Below are positions 46,195-54,624 of a stretch of DNA of 64,000 nt, in pieces. Made by a program: the position numbers and the translations under genes. How positions within the stretch are numbered: position 1 is the first letter of the stretch; each line of letters begins with the position of its first letter. The notes beneath the pieces are model-generated. The model saw only the letters and a program-made list of their open reading frames with translations. It did no database searches and was not told the DNA's origin. Source of the DNA: Labrys wisconsinensis (GTDB lineage: Bacteria; Pseudomonadota; Alphaproteobacteria; Rhizobiales; Labraceae); contig NZ_JAUSVX010000002.1 of NCBI RefSeq assembly GCF_030814995.1, positions 62,001 through 126,000 of the forward strand. The letters are read 5' to 3'.

Positions 46195-47016
46195 ATGGGT
46201 GGGCCGGGAGTGGAAAGCTCAGGAACCAGACGGCAGGCCGGGCAACGGTCCGCATTCGTCATCGAGGCGGTGGACATCACCAAGCGCTATGGCCATGTGC
46301 AGGCGCTTGCGGGGGCGAGCCTGCAGGTCAGGCCCGGTGAGGTCCTCGCCCTGGTCGGCGACAACGGCGCCGGCAAGTCGACCCTGACCAAGGTGATCTG
46401 CGGCGCTCTGGCGCCGGATGGCGGCACGCTCTCCTTCTGGGGCGAGGCCACCAGGGTGACGTCGACCCGCCATGCCCAGGACCTGGGGGTCGAGACGGTC
46501 TATCAGGACCTGGCGCTGGCGCCGGATCTTTCGGTGGCGGAGAACATGTTCCTCGGCCGCGAGCCGATCCGCCGCGGCGTCTTCGGCGGCTGGCCGGCGG
46601 CGCTCGATCGCCGCAGGATGCGGGAGGCCGCCCGGGACGCCATCAAGACCGCAGGGATCACGACGCTCAGCAGCGTCGACCGTTCGGTGCGCGATCTCTC
46701 CGGCGGTCAGCGGCAGGCGATCGCCGTGGCCCGTGCCGTGATGTGGGCGACGAGCGCCATCCTCATGGACGAGCCGACGGCCGCGCTCGGGACCAAGCAG
46801 ACCGACATCGTCTACGACTCGATCCGCTCCGCCGCCGCGCGCGGGCTCGCCATCCTCGTGATCTCGCACGACATCCCGAAGATGCTGGGCCTTGCCGACC
46901 GTGTCGCGGTGATGCGGCAGGGCCGGACCATCGCCAATCTGCCGGCCCGCGATCTGACGATCAGCGATGTCGTCACGCTCATGCTGGGCGGAACGGCGAG
47001 AGGGGAGGCGGCATGA
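46195..47016 (+). CDS. Sugar ABC transporter ATP-binding protein, single-domain (FrcA-like)
   Basis: A 273-residue ATPase with Walker A GDNGAGKST near residue 55, signature LSGGQRQAIAVARA, Walker B AILMDEPTAALG and H-loop ISHDI. Pentose/hexose ATPases such as RbsA carry two such domains; this one carries a single domain, like the fructose importer FrcA of rhizobia, and presumably works as a homodimer. About 20 non-conserved residues precede the domain. Its stop overlaps the permease start (ATGA). Confidence 0.9.
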   Translation: MGGPGVESSGTRRQAGQRSAFVIEAVDITKRYGHVQALAGASLQVRPGEVLALVGDNGAGKSTLTKVICGALAPDGGTLSFWGEATRVTSTRHAQDLGVETVYQDLALAPDLSVAENMFLGREPIRRGVFGGWPAALDRRRMREAARDAIKTAGITTLSSVDRSVRDLSGGQRQAIAVARAVMWATSAILMDEPTAALGTKQTDIVYDSIRSAAARGLAILVISHDIPKMLGLADRVAVMRQGRTIANLPARDLTISDVVTLMLGGTARGEAA

Positions 47017-48080
47017 CGAACGTGGCCCAGCCTTCGCCTGCCCAGCCTTCGCCCGCCGGGCCGGCCGGATTGCCCGGCCGCTTCGCCGCCGCCCTGCGCT
47101 CGACCCCGGTCGGGATGGCGGTGGTCGTCCTGGCTCTGGTCATCGTCTTCGGCCTGCTCTCGCCGAACGGCGCCTTCTTCCGCGTCAGCAACCTCAGCAC
47201 CATCACGCTCAACGTGTCGGTGACGATGCTGCTCGCCGTCGGCATCACCTTCGTGCTGGCGGCCGGCGAGCTCGATCTTTCCATCGGCTCCAACGTGGTG
47301 CTGTCGTCGGTCGTCGCCGCGCAGGTTCTGGTCGGCCTGTCCGGCACGACCGAGCAGGTCCGCGCCGGCGACTATCCCGACCTGCCGCTCGGCATCGTCG
47401 CCGGGGCGATCGCCAGCATCCTCGCCGGAACGCTGTTCGGGGCGATCAACGGCTTCCTGGTCACGCGGCTGCGGATCAGCTCCTTCATCGTGACGCTCGG
47501 CACCATGGGCATCGGCACGGGCCTCGCCTATGTCGTCAGCAATGGCGTGAACGTGCCCAACGTGCCGCGGGTGCTGCAGACGAGCTTCGGCATCCAGAAG
47601 CTGTTCGGCATCGTGCCCTATCCGATGATCGTCGTCCTGATCATCTCCGGTGCGCTCTGGTACACGCTGCGCTCGACGCGCTTCGGCCTGCATACGCTGG
47701 CGATCGGCTCGTCGCGCGAAGCGGCCGAGCGCGCCGGCATCCGCTCGTCGCGCCATGTCATGGCGCTCTTCGTCATGATGGGCGCGCTCGCCGGCATCGC
47801 CGCGGTCCTGGACCTCACCCGCTTCGCCACGACGAATATCGGCGGCCACCAGACCACGGCGCTCGCCGCCATCGCCGCCGTCGTCATCGGCGGCACCAGC
47901 CTTTTCGGCGGCCGTGCGACGATTGCCGGCTCGATGGTCGCCTCGCTGATCCCGGTCGTCCTGGGCACCGGGCTCGTCATTCTCGGGGTGCCATCCTTCT
48001 ATCAGCTCATCGTCGTCGGCACGATCCTGATCGCGGCGGTCTTCGTCGACCAGCGAAGGCGGGACCGTCTCAGCGCATAG
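47013..48080 (+). CDS. Sugar ABC transporter permease (RbsC/FrcC type)
   Basis: A 355-residue membrane protein with about nine to ten helices. The family marks are VAAGELDLSIGSNVVLSS near residue 90, FGAINGFLVTRLRISSFIVTLGTM, and IGGTSLFGGRATIAGSM near the C-terminus. It partners the single-domain ATPase, with which it is translationally coupled, and the binding protein encoded 66 bases downstream. Confidence 0.92.
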   Translation: MTNVAQPSPAQPSPAGPAGLPGRFAAALRSTPVGMAVVVLALVIVFGLLSPNGAFFRVSNLSTITLNVSVTMLLAVGITFVLAAGELDLSIGSNVVLSSVVAAQVLVGLSGTTEQVRAGDYPDLPLGIVAGAIASILAGTLFGAINGFLVTRLRISSFIVTLGTMGIGTGLAYVVSNGVNVPNVPRVLQTSFGIQKLFGIVPYPMIVVLIISGALWYTLRSTRFGLHTLAIGSSREAAERAGIRSSRHVMALFVMMGALAGIAAVLDLTRFATTNIGGHQTTALAAIAAVVIGGTSLFGGRATIAGSMVASLIPVVLGTGLVILGVPSFYQLIVVGTILIAAVFVDQRRRDRLSA

Positions 48081-48146
48081 GGAAGCCGGTGCCGATCAAA
48101 GACCGGGGTCTCCCGGAACCAGCAAGAAAAGCAGGGGAACAATGCC

Positions 48147-49118
48147 ATGACCAGCCCATTGAAACATCTCGCTCTCGCCTTCGGGCTTTCCACCGTCCTC
48201 GCCTCGGGACCGGCTTCGGCCGCCGGGGAGAAGATCGAATTCGTCGCCGGGATGGTGGGCATTCCATTCTACACCACGATGGAATGCGGTGCGCGCGATG
48301 CGGCCAGGGATCTCGGGGTCGCGCTGAACTGGCAGGGCGCGCCCCAGTGGGACATCAACCTGCAGATGCCGATCCTGCAGGCGGCGATCGAACGGAGCCC
48401 GAACGGCATGGTGCTGGCGCCCAATGATCCGGACGCGCTGATCACCATCGTCGACGACCTCGTGAAGAACCGGAAGGTGCCGGTGGTCACCGTCGACGGC
48501 AGCCTCAACCAGCCGGTCGACGTCCAGAACATCCGCACCGACAATCTCACCGCCGGCGGACTGGCGGCCGAGGCCATGGCAAAGGCGATCGGCGGCGAGG
48601 GCACGGTCCTGGTCGTCGCGCTCAATCCCGGCGTCGTCGGCAACCAGCAGCGCGCCGACGGCTTCGTCAAGGTGCTGAAGGAGAAGTATCCGAAGATTAC
48701 CGTGCTGCCGATCGAATATCCCGGCACCGACCAGAACAAGGCGGCCGAGGTGGTCTCCGCCGCGCTGCAGGCCCATCCGGACCTGAAGGGCATCTACACC
48801 ACCCATTCCAATGCCGCCGTCGGCACGTCGTCCGCCGTGATCGGCGCGGGCCTCGGCGGCAAGGTCAAGATCATCGCCTATGACGCCGATCCCCAGCAGG
48901 TGCGCGATCTCAAGGCCGGCATCTACGACGCCCTGGTCGTGCAATCGCCCTATATCGAGGGCTACGACTCCGTGAAGCTCGTCACGCGCATCCTGCGCGG
49001 CGAGGTCGACCCGACGAAGGTGGAGAAGGTCAGCTATCCGCCGATGGTCGTCGCGACGCGCGACAATCTCGACAAGCCCGAGGTCAGGAAGAACCTCTAC
49101 GTCGACGCCTGCCGGTAG
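48147..49118 (+). CDS. Sugar ABC transporter substrate-binding protein (RbsB/FrcB type)
   Basis: A 323-residue periplasmic protein. Signal peptide ends near ASAAGE (residue 26). The mature part follows the pulsatile ribose-binding pattern: IEFVAGMVGIPFYTTMECGARDAA, GMVLAPNDPDALITIVDDL, VPVVTVDGSLNQ, and KIIAYDADPQQVRDLKAG in the second lobe. Ligand unknown but of carbohydrate type by family. GGGGAACAATGCC precedes the start. Confidence 0.92.
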   Translation: MTSPLKHLALAFGLSTVLASGPASAAGEKIEFVAGMVGIPFYTTMECGARDAARDLGVALNWQGAPQWDINLQMPILQAAIERSPNGMVLAPNDPDALITIVDDLVKNRKVPVVTVDGSLNQPVDVQNIRTDNLTAGGLAAEAMAKAIGGEGTVLVVALNPGVVGNQQRADGFVKVLKEKYPKITVLPIEYPGTDQNKAAEVVSAALQAHPDLKGIYTTHSNAAVGTSSAVIGAGLGGKVKIIAYDADPQQVRDLKAGIYDALVVQSPYIEGYDSVKLVTRILRGEVDPTKVEKVSYPPMVVATRDNLDKPEVRKNLYVDACR

Positions 49119-49208
49119 CGCGAGCGCGGGGGCGGCCGGATGCCGCCCCCGTCCCGGCGCGCCGACAGGAGCCTGCGGGGCGTGAAGATGCGATCTCTTG
49201 GGGGAGAC

Positions 49209-50003
49209 ATGGGCGAGGGGCAGGAACGGGCCGCCATCGTGACGGGCGCCGGCACGGGGATCGGCCAGGCCATCGCGCTGACGCTGGCGCAATCCGGCAT
49301 CCGCACGCTGATCGTGGGCCGCCGGCCCGAGCCGCTCCGGGAGACGGTCGCCCGCTCGCCGGAGGCGAACCGGATCGTCGCCATCTGCGCCGATATCGCC
49401 GACCCCGCCGGCCGGGCCAGCACCGTCGAGGCCGCCCTCGACCGATTCGGCCGCATCGACATCCTCGTCAACAATGCCGGCGTCTCCTCCATCGCGCCGC
49501 TGCTGTCTTCGACCGAAGCGGAATGGCGCCGCGTCATGGCGACCAATGTCGACGCCGCCTTCTTCATGGCGCAGGCCGTGCTGCCCTCGATGCGCGAACG
49601 CCAGTGGGGCCGCATCGTCAATATCGGCTCGGTCTACGGCGCGCTCGCGCTCAATGCTTCGCTCTACGACGCCTTCGGCGACGAAGGCGCCCTCGGGCCG
49701 AAGCGCCAGCCGGCCTATCACACGTCGAAGGGCGCTGTCCTCAACCTGACCCGCGACCTCGCCGCCGCGGTCGCGCGCTGGAAGATCACCGTCAACACGG
49801 TCAGCCCGGGCATGGTGATCACCGAGCAGTCCGACGGGCTCCTGTCGCCCGAGGTCGAGCGCAAGCTGTGCGACATGACCCCGCTCGGACGCTTCGGCAA
49901 GCCGGAAGAGATCGCCTTCGCCGTGCGCTTCCTCGCCTCCGACGAGGCGGCCTTCATCACCGGCGAGGAGATCCGTGTCGATGGCGGCTGGACCATCTGG
50001 TAG
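49209..50003 (+). CDS. SDR family oxidoreductase
   Basis: A 264-residue classical SDR: TGAGTGIG at about residues 12-19, Arg-rich VGRRPE after strand two (NADP-like), NNAG, Ser in NIGSVYG, then an insertion of about 20 residues before Tyr/Lys in YHTSKGA. It ends EEIRVDGGWTIW. The insertion (NASLYDAFGDEGALGPKRQP) is longer than in most SDRs and should form part of the substrate pocket. ATG 49209 follows TGGGGGAGAC. It lies 90 bases after the binding-protein gene. Confidence 0.9.
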   Translation: MGEGQERAAIVTGAGTGIGQAIALTLAQSGIRTLIVGRRPEPLRETVARSPEANRIVAICADIADPAGRASTVEAALDRFGRIDILVNNAGVSSIAPLLSSTEAEWRRVMATNVDAAFFMAQAVLPSMRERQWGRIVNIGSVYGALALNASLYDAFGDEGALGPKRQPAYHTSKGAVLNLTRDLAAAVARWKITVNTVSPGMVITEQSDGLLSPEVERKLCDMTPLGRFGKPEEIAFAVRFLASDEAAFITGEEIRVDGGWTIW

Positions 50004-50028
50004 CCGCCCGCCCATGGGAGTGACCGAC

Positions 50029-50808
50029 ATGCCCGGCGATCCGCGTCGCCTCGACGGGGAGGTGGCGCTCGTGACCGGCGCGGCGCGCAATATCGGCGCC
50101 GCCACCGCGCTGCGCCTCGCCGCCGCGGGCGCGGCGGTCGCCGTCCATCATCATTCGGCGTCCTCGCGCGACGATGCCGAGGCGGTCGCCGCGCAGATCC
50201 TGTCCGGCGGCGGCAGAGCCATCGCCGTCGAGGCCGACATCGCCTCGGAGGCCGCCGTCACCGCCATGGTCGCTGCGGTGGACGCGGCTCTCGGCGGCCC
50301 GACCATCCTCGTGAACAACGCGGCGGCGTCTGTCGTGGGCGCCCGGCCCTGGACCGATCTCGCGCCCGACGATTGGGACCGGGTGCTGCGGACCAATGTC
50401 ACCGGGGCGTTTCTGTGCGCCCGCGCCGCCTACCCCTTCATGCGCGCACGCGGGCGCGGCCGGATCGTCACCATGGGATCCGTGCGCAGTCCGCTCGGGC
50501 GCCCGGGCAATGCCCACTACACGGCGTCCAAGAGCGCGCTCGAGGGCATGGGGCGCGTGCTGGCCCGGGAAATGGGCATCGACGGCATAACGGTCAACAC
50601 GATCATCGTCGGGGCGATCCGCACGCCTGCGGAGGCAGCCTATGGCGATGCCGCCGAGATCGACGGGGCCCTCCTCGAGCTGCAGGCGATCAAGCGGCGG
50701 GGCGAGCCCGAAGACGTCGCCGGGCTCGTCGCCTTCCTCGCCTCGCACGAAGCGGGCTTCATCACCGGCCAGTCGATCGTCGTCGACGGCGGGTGGGTGA
50801 TGCATTGA
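50029..50808 (+). CDS. SDR family oxidoreductase
   Basis: A 259-residue SDR with cofactor loop TGAARNIG at about residues 14-21, HHHSASSR after strand two, a variant NNAA in place of NNAG, Ser in TMGSVRS and Tyr/Lys in YTASKSA. The end QSIVVDGGWVMH is standard. ATG 50029 has GGGAG eight bases upstream; ATG 50014 is an in-frame alternative. Together with the preceding SDR it may carry out successive oxidations of the imported sugar or polyol. Confidence 0.88.
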   Translation: MPGDPRRLDGEVALVTGAARNIGAATALRLAAAGAAVAVHHHSASSRDDAEAVAAQILSGGGRAIAVEADIASEAAVTAMVAAVDAALGGPTILVNNAAASVVGARPWTDLAPDDWDRVLRTNVTGAFLCARAAYPFMRARGRGRIVTMGSVRSPLGRPGNAHYTASKSALEGMGRVLAREMGIDGITVNTIIVGAIRTPAEAAYGDAAEIDGALLELQAIKRRGEPEDVAGLVAFLASHEAGFITGQSIVVDGGWVMH

Positions 50809-50850
50809 CCGGTCGCCGCCGCTTCACGCGAGCGGCAGGAAGACGCGACG

Positions 50851-52830
50851 TCACTTGTTGGCGGTCGCCTCCACCTGCACCGCCTTCTTCACCAGCTCCA
50901 GCGAGGCCTGGTCGCCGTTGCCGAGCTGGGACAGGGCCAGCGCCGGGATCGGCTCGAGCGTGCCGATCACCAGGTTGAAGGACTTGGGATCGGTGATGAA
51001 GGCCTTGACCGCGGCACCGAGCTTGTGGCCGGCATCCGCCATGCCGAGCCCGGCGATGATGCCGCCCTCGATCTGCCGTGCCGCCTGGTCGGCGAGGGCG
51101 GCGCGCGTCAGCTTCTGCTCCGTGGCGGTTCGGTCGACCAGCTTGCCGAAGGCGCCGCCGTCGGTCAGCGCCAGGGTGAGGCCGCGAAAGTCCAGCGTGG
51201 CGAGCGCGGCCTCGGCGGTCTGCGGGTCCTCGAACACGCTCCTCGGCACGCCGCCGAAGGAGCCGCCGACCTCGATCTTGCCGATGCCGTCGATGTCGAG
51301 CGAGACCGGGCCGAGCCGCAGGGTCTGATCGGACTCCGTCCAGGCCGCGTCGAGCACGCTGTTGATGGTGAGCGTGCCGAGGCCGAGCGACTTGAAGCCG
51401 TCGCGGGCCTCGGCGTCGTCGATGGCATCGACCGGCATGCTGAAGCCGGCGATGCGGCCCTTGATCTCGCTCGGCGCGAAGCCGACCCATTGCGGCGCAT
51501 CGACGGTGAAGCCGCCGATGGAAAAGGCGCCCTTGCCGGGGACGGTGACGTCGAGATCGGCCATGGCGATGCCGGCGAGGCGGGGCTTGGGATATTGCTC
51601 CAGCGGCAGCGTCTCCGGCGATTCGCCCCGGGCGATCCTGTCGAGCATGGGATCGAGGCCCTCGATGCTGAAGCCCCGGATGGCGAAGGAGCCGAGCTGC
51701 AGGTCGCCGCCTTGCGGGTCGTCGGTCACCGCGAACTCGCCCAGGCGGATCTCGCCAATGCTGGTGCCGGCGAAGTTCTCGAGCCGGAACAGGCCGATCT
51801 CGACCGGGGGCTTGCCCTTCTCCGACACGTCGAGCCCGCGCATCTCCAGCGAGCCGATCTCGAAGGATTTCAGCAGGCCGCGGAAGAAGGCCACGGCCTC
51901 GGCGGGATTCTTGTCGCCGAACTGCGGGTCGGCCGCCATGCGCGCCAGCAGCGCCGCGAGCTGCGACGGCTTCATCGGCGGCGGTCCGATCTTGACGTCG
52001 CTGCCGCTGATGCCCTCGATCGTCATCGCCATGGTGTCGGAGCCGAGCGAGAGCTTCTCGAGGGAGAAGCTCTTGTAGACCGGCTGCTTGCCGACCGGCG
52101 CCGCTGCCGCGAGGGAATCGTCGAGCCAGGCGGCGTAGGCGTTGAAATCGAGCGCGTCGATCGCCATTCGCCCGACCGACATCCGCGTGCCCGCCGCGCC
52201 GCTGGCGGTGGTGCCCTGGTCGAGGCCCGCCACGGTCACGGCGTCGATGCGGCCGGCGTCGACGCCGGTGAGAACCGTGTCGCGATAGATCACCTCGGAG
52301 GTGATGCCGTTGACGCTGGTCTTCATCGACAGCGACGGGATGGTGATCGATTTGGCCTTGGCCGCGAGCAGCCAGGCGGCGAGCGGCGGCAGCCCCCCGG
52401 GCTTGCCGGCGGCGCTGAGCGTCCCGGACGAGGGCAGCGGCGCGGCGACGGCGGCGAGCGTCGCCTTGTCCACGGTGACCACCATGTCCGGGCCGCCCCG
52501 GGCCGTGGTGGTCAGCCCCTCGATGCCGATGGAGGTGGCCTTCAGCGTCTGGCCGGCGGCCTCCATGCCCTGGACCACGATCCTGCGCACGGCGATGGTC
52601 GTGCCGCTCGCGCCGGGATAGGCGATGCGCACGTCGGACAGGGTGACGCCGCCCTGGCCCGTCTCGGTCGCGCCGATGGTGACGGCGGGGCCGGCGTTCT
52701 GGACGCCGGCATCCTCGGCGCCGGCCGGCAGGGACGCGGCGGCGAGCAGGCCGCCGGCGACCAGCGAGGCGGCGACGCCGCGGCGAATCCTGGCCCCGAG
52801 GCGGCCGGCCCGAGCGGAGAAGGGTGTCAT
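50851..52830 (-). CDS. Large exported protein of unknown function with repeated beta-rich segments
   Basis: A 659-residue protein. An arginine-rich n-region, hydrophobic core and PAGAED near residue 38 form a Sec signal peptide; no other membrane span is evident, so it is probably periplasmic. The body is built of recurring strands of the kind xxVxIGxxxIxGFxVE and SLDIDGIGKIEVGGSFGG, alternating with short helices, which recalls AsmA- or DUF945-like lipid-handling folds without a clear match. It is well composed (no low-complexity shadow) and codon use is normal. Function unknown. It is convergent with the SDR gene and followed upstream by a PfkB kinase gene in the same direction. Confidence 0.8.
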   Translation of the reverse strand: MTPFSARAGRLGARIRRGVAASLVAGGLLAAASLPAGAEDAGVQNAGPAVTIGATETGQGGVTLSDVRIAYPGASGTTIAVRRIVVQGMEAAGQTLKATSIGIEGLTTTARGGPDMVVTVDKATLAAVAAPLPSSGTLSAAGKPGGLPPLAAWLLAAKAKSITIPSLSMKTSVNGITSEVIYRDTVLTGVDAGRIDAVTVAGLDQGTTASGAAGTRMSVGRMAIDALDFNAYAAWLDDSLAAAAPVGKQPVYKSFSLEKLSLGSDTMAMTIEGISGSDVKIGPPPMKPSQLAALLARMAADPQFGDKNPAEAVAFFRGLLKSFEIGSLEMRGLDVSEKGKPPVEIGLFRLENFAGTSIGEIRLGEFAVTDDPQGGDLQLGSFAIRGFSIEGLDPMLDRIARGESPETLPLEQYPKPRLAGIAMADLDVTVPGKGAFSIGGFTVDAPQWVGFAPSEIKGRIAGFSMPVDAIDDAEARDGFKSLGLGTLTINSVLDAAWTESDQTLRLGPVSLDIDGIGKIEVGGSFGGVPRSVFEDPQTAEAALATLDFRGLTLALTDGGAFGKLVDRTATEQKLTRAALADQAARQIEGGIIAGLGMADAGHKLGAAVKAFITDPKSFNLVIGTLEPIPALALSQLGNGDQASLELVKKAVQVEATANK

Positions 52831-52968
52831 CGGCGTCCTGGCCTCCCTGCATGCGCGGCCGGATCGCGCCCGGCGGCGGCAGCTTATCACGGCCGCCGAG
52901 CCTGCGCCGCCGGGGTGGCAGCGGCGGGCATCGGCGATGAGGTCGCAGGCTCCCGAGCGCCGAGCGGC

Positions 52969-53862
52969 TCAGGCCGCGGGCTGGAACCGGGTCTCGACCG
53001 CCTCGACATCGTTGCGGGTCGGCAGCTTCGCCTCGTTGCCGAGGAACTGGATGGCATGGGTCGAGGCGGCGCGGGCGAAGCGAAAATGATCCTCCCAGCG
53101 CGACAGCGGGCGCGACAGGTAGGAATACATGTAGGCGCCGTGGAAGATGTCGCCGGCGCCGTTGGTGTCGACCACCGCGGCGCGCGGCACCACCAGCGCC
53201 GGCATGCGCTGCACCCGGCCGCTCTCGTCGTACCAGAGCATGCCGCGCTCGCCCTGCGTCACGCCGCCGACCTTGACGCCCCGGCTCTTGAGATAGTCGA
53301 GCATGGCGGCGTCGGAGAGGTCCATCTGCTCGCACAGGCGCTCGGCGACCACGGCCACGTCGACATGGCCGAGCAGCTCGTCGGTGTTGGAGCGCAGGCC
53401 GCCGCCGTCGAGCGACACGAGACGGCCGAGCTTGCGGAACTCCTGGGCATAGTGGAGCGCGGCATCGGCGAGATGGCCGTCGAGATGCAGCGCCCGGCAG
53501 GAGCTGAGGTTGAGATGCGGGAAGGGGTGGAGATATTCGTCGTCGCGGGCGCGCACGATGGCGCGCTTGCCGTCCTTGGGCATGATGAAGGACAGCGAGG
53601 AGCGCTTCACCTTCCGCGGATGCACCGAGATGCCGTACTTGGCCGCCATGTCCAGGAACATGCGGCCGAGCCAGTCGTTGGAGTTGGTGGTGATCAGGTC
53701 CGGGATCACGCCGAGCTTGGCGCAGCAGAAGGCGGCCGTGGTGGCGTTGCCGCCGAAGGCGACGGCATAGTCCTTGGCCACCGATTTCTCGTCGCCTTGC
53801 GGCAAGCTGTCCGCCACGAAGGTCACGTCGATATAGGCGTGGCCGATGAACAGCGCTTCCAT
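52969..53862 (-). CDS. PfkB family carbohydrate/nucleoside kinase
   Basis: A 297-residue ribokinase-fold kinase. N-terminal FIGHAYIDVTFVADSLPQGDE and AVAFGGNATTAA bind substrate; the C-terminal anion hole and catalytic Asp are in DTNGAGDIFHGA near residue 238. The family includes adenosine, ribose and sulfofructose kinases; the substrate is not determinable by eye. ATG 53862 is preceded by GGAGCGATGCCCC. A 138-base gap separates it from the exported-protein gene downstream. Confidence 0.9.
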   Translation of the reverse strand: MEALFIGHAYIDVTFVADSLPQGDEKSVAKDYAVAFGGNATTAAFCCAKLGVIPDLITTNSNDWLGRMFLDMAAKYGISVHPRKVKRSSLSFIMPKDGKRAIVRARDDEYLHPFPHLNLSSCRALHLDGHLADAALHYAQEFRKLGRLVSLDGGGLRSNTDELLGHVDVAVVAERLCEQMDLSDAAMLDYLKSRGVKVGGVTQGERGMLWYDESGRVQRMPALVVPRAAVVDTNGAGDIFHGAYMYSYLSRPLSRWEDHFRFARAASTHAIQFLGNEAKLPTRNDVEAVETRFQPAA

Positions 53863-54168
53863 GGGGCATCGCTCCGGAAGAAACAATATCCCCCACCGAT
53901 TAATCGTCGCGGCGCGTGCGCGCAATATCATTTCGCATCTGCGAAGGAGACCGTGGGGTTGTGCCGGTGCAACAGCTTGGCTGAAACCGGTGCGCAGGGC
54001 TTGAGTGTGGCGGCAATTGGGACATATCACATACATGGCCTGTATGGCGTTGGGGCCGAACCGTCCCGCTTTCGGGGCGATCAGGCTTTGCCACGATGCC
54101 GCGCGGCGGGGGACGCGCGGCGGGTCCGGCTGACGTTCGTTGTGATCACTCTGGTGGAGGACACCCCT
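53863..54168. other. Divergent intergenic region, 306 bp
   Basis: Between the kinase gene (minus) and the lipoprotein gene (plus). It has AT-rich patches (near 53885-53940 and 54015-54040, for example acatatcacatacatgg) that could be promoters for each direction. No gene, long repeat or hairpin is convincing. Confidence 0.45.
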
Positions 54169-54438
54169 ATGAGAAAACTTCTTCTCGTCGCAGCCGCAGG
54201 CCTGGCCCTGGCGGGATGCAGCGAATATTCGCAGTCCGACCGTACCCTCGGCGGCGCTGCGATCGGCGCGGGCAGCGGCGCGCTCATCGGCGGCCTGGCC
54301 ACCCGTTCGGCGGGCGGAGCGATCGTCGGCGGCGTCCTCGGCGGCGCGGCCGGGGCGATCATCGGCTCCGAGACCACGCCGCGCGCCTGCTGGGCCCGCG
54401 ACTATTACGGCCGCCGCTACCGGGTGCGCTGCCCGTAA
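54169..54438 (+). CDS. Small lipoprotein with glycine-zipper domain
   Basis: An 89-residue lipoprotein. The signal peptide ends at the lipobox LAGC (Cys about 17). The mature protein has a Gly-zipper region (LGGAAIGAGSGALIGGLAT and GGVLGGAAGAIIGSE), which packs as a membrane-interacting hairpin, then a short C-terminal tail ARDYYGRRYRVRCP. Such proteins are common in Hyphomicrobiales outer membranes and are often stress-related. GGTGGAGG lies upstream of the ATG. Confidence 0.85.
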   Translation: MRKLLLVAAAGLALAGCSEYSQSDRTLGGAAIGAGSGALIGGLATRSAGGAIVGGVLGGAAGAIIGSETTPRACWARDYYGRRYRVRCP

Positions 54439-54465
54439 GACGCCGTCCTTTCCGGCCGTTTCAGG

Positions 54466-54491
54466 GACCCGCGCGAGCTTTCGCGCGGGTC
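54466..54491 (+). terminator. Hairpin terminator after the lipoprotein gene
   Basis: A perfect stem of 11 bp (GACCCGCGCGA, loop GCTT) begins 28 bases after the stop codon. The T-run after it is poor (tcgccatgt), which is common for terminators in GC-rich alphaproteobacteria. Confidence 0.6.
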
Positions 54492-54624
54492 TCGCCATGT
54501 CTGGGCCCCGGCCGATGACGGCAAATCCCGGGGCCGCGCGGTCGAGGCGTCAGCCCGCCGATCGCGCGTCGCGCCGTGCCATCGCGGCCCGGCGGCGCTA
54601 TGATCGGGCAAAGGGGGGAATCGG

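Noticed and set aside
50762-53896. A 1044-codon minus-strand open frame
   Set aside because: It runs through the real genes in another frame and has the Arg/His/Pro-rich composition of a shadow.
51025-54438. An 1137-codon plus-strand open frame
   Set aside because: Only its last 90 codons (from 54169) form a real gene with a lipobox. The rest is antisense to the exported-protein and kinase genes.
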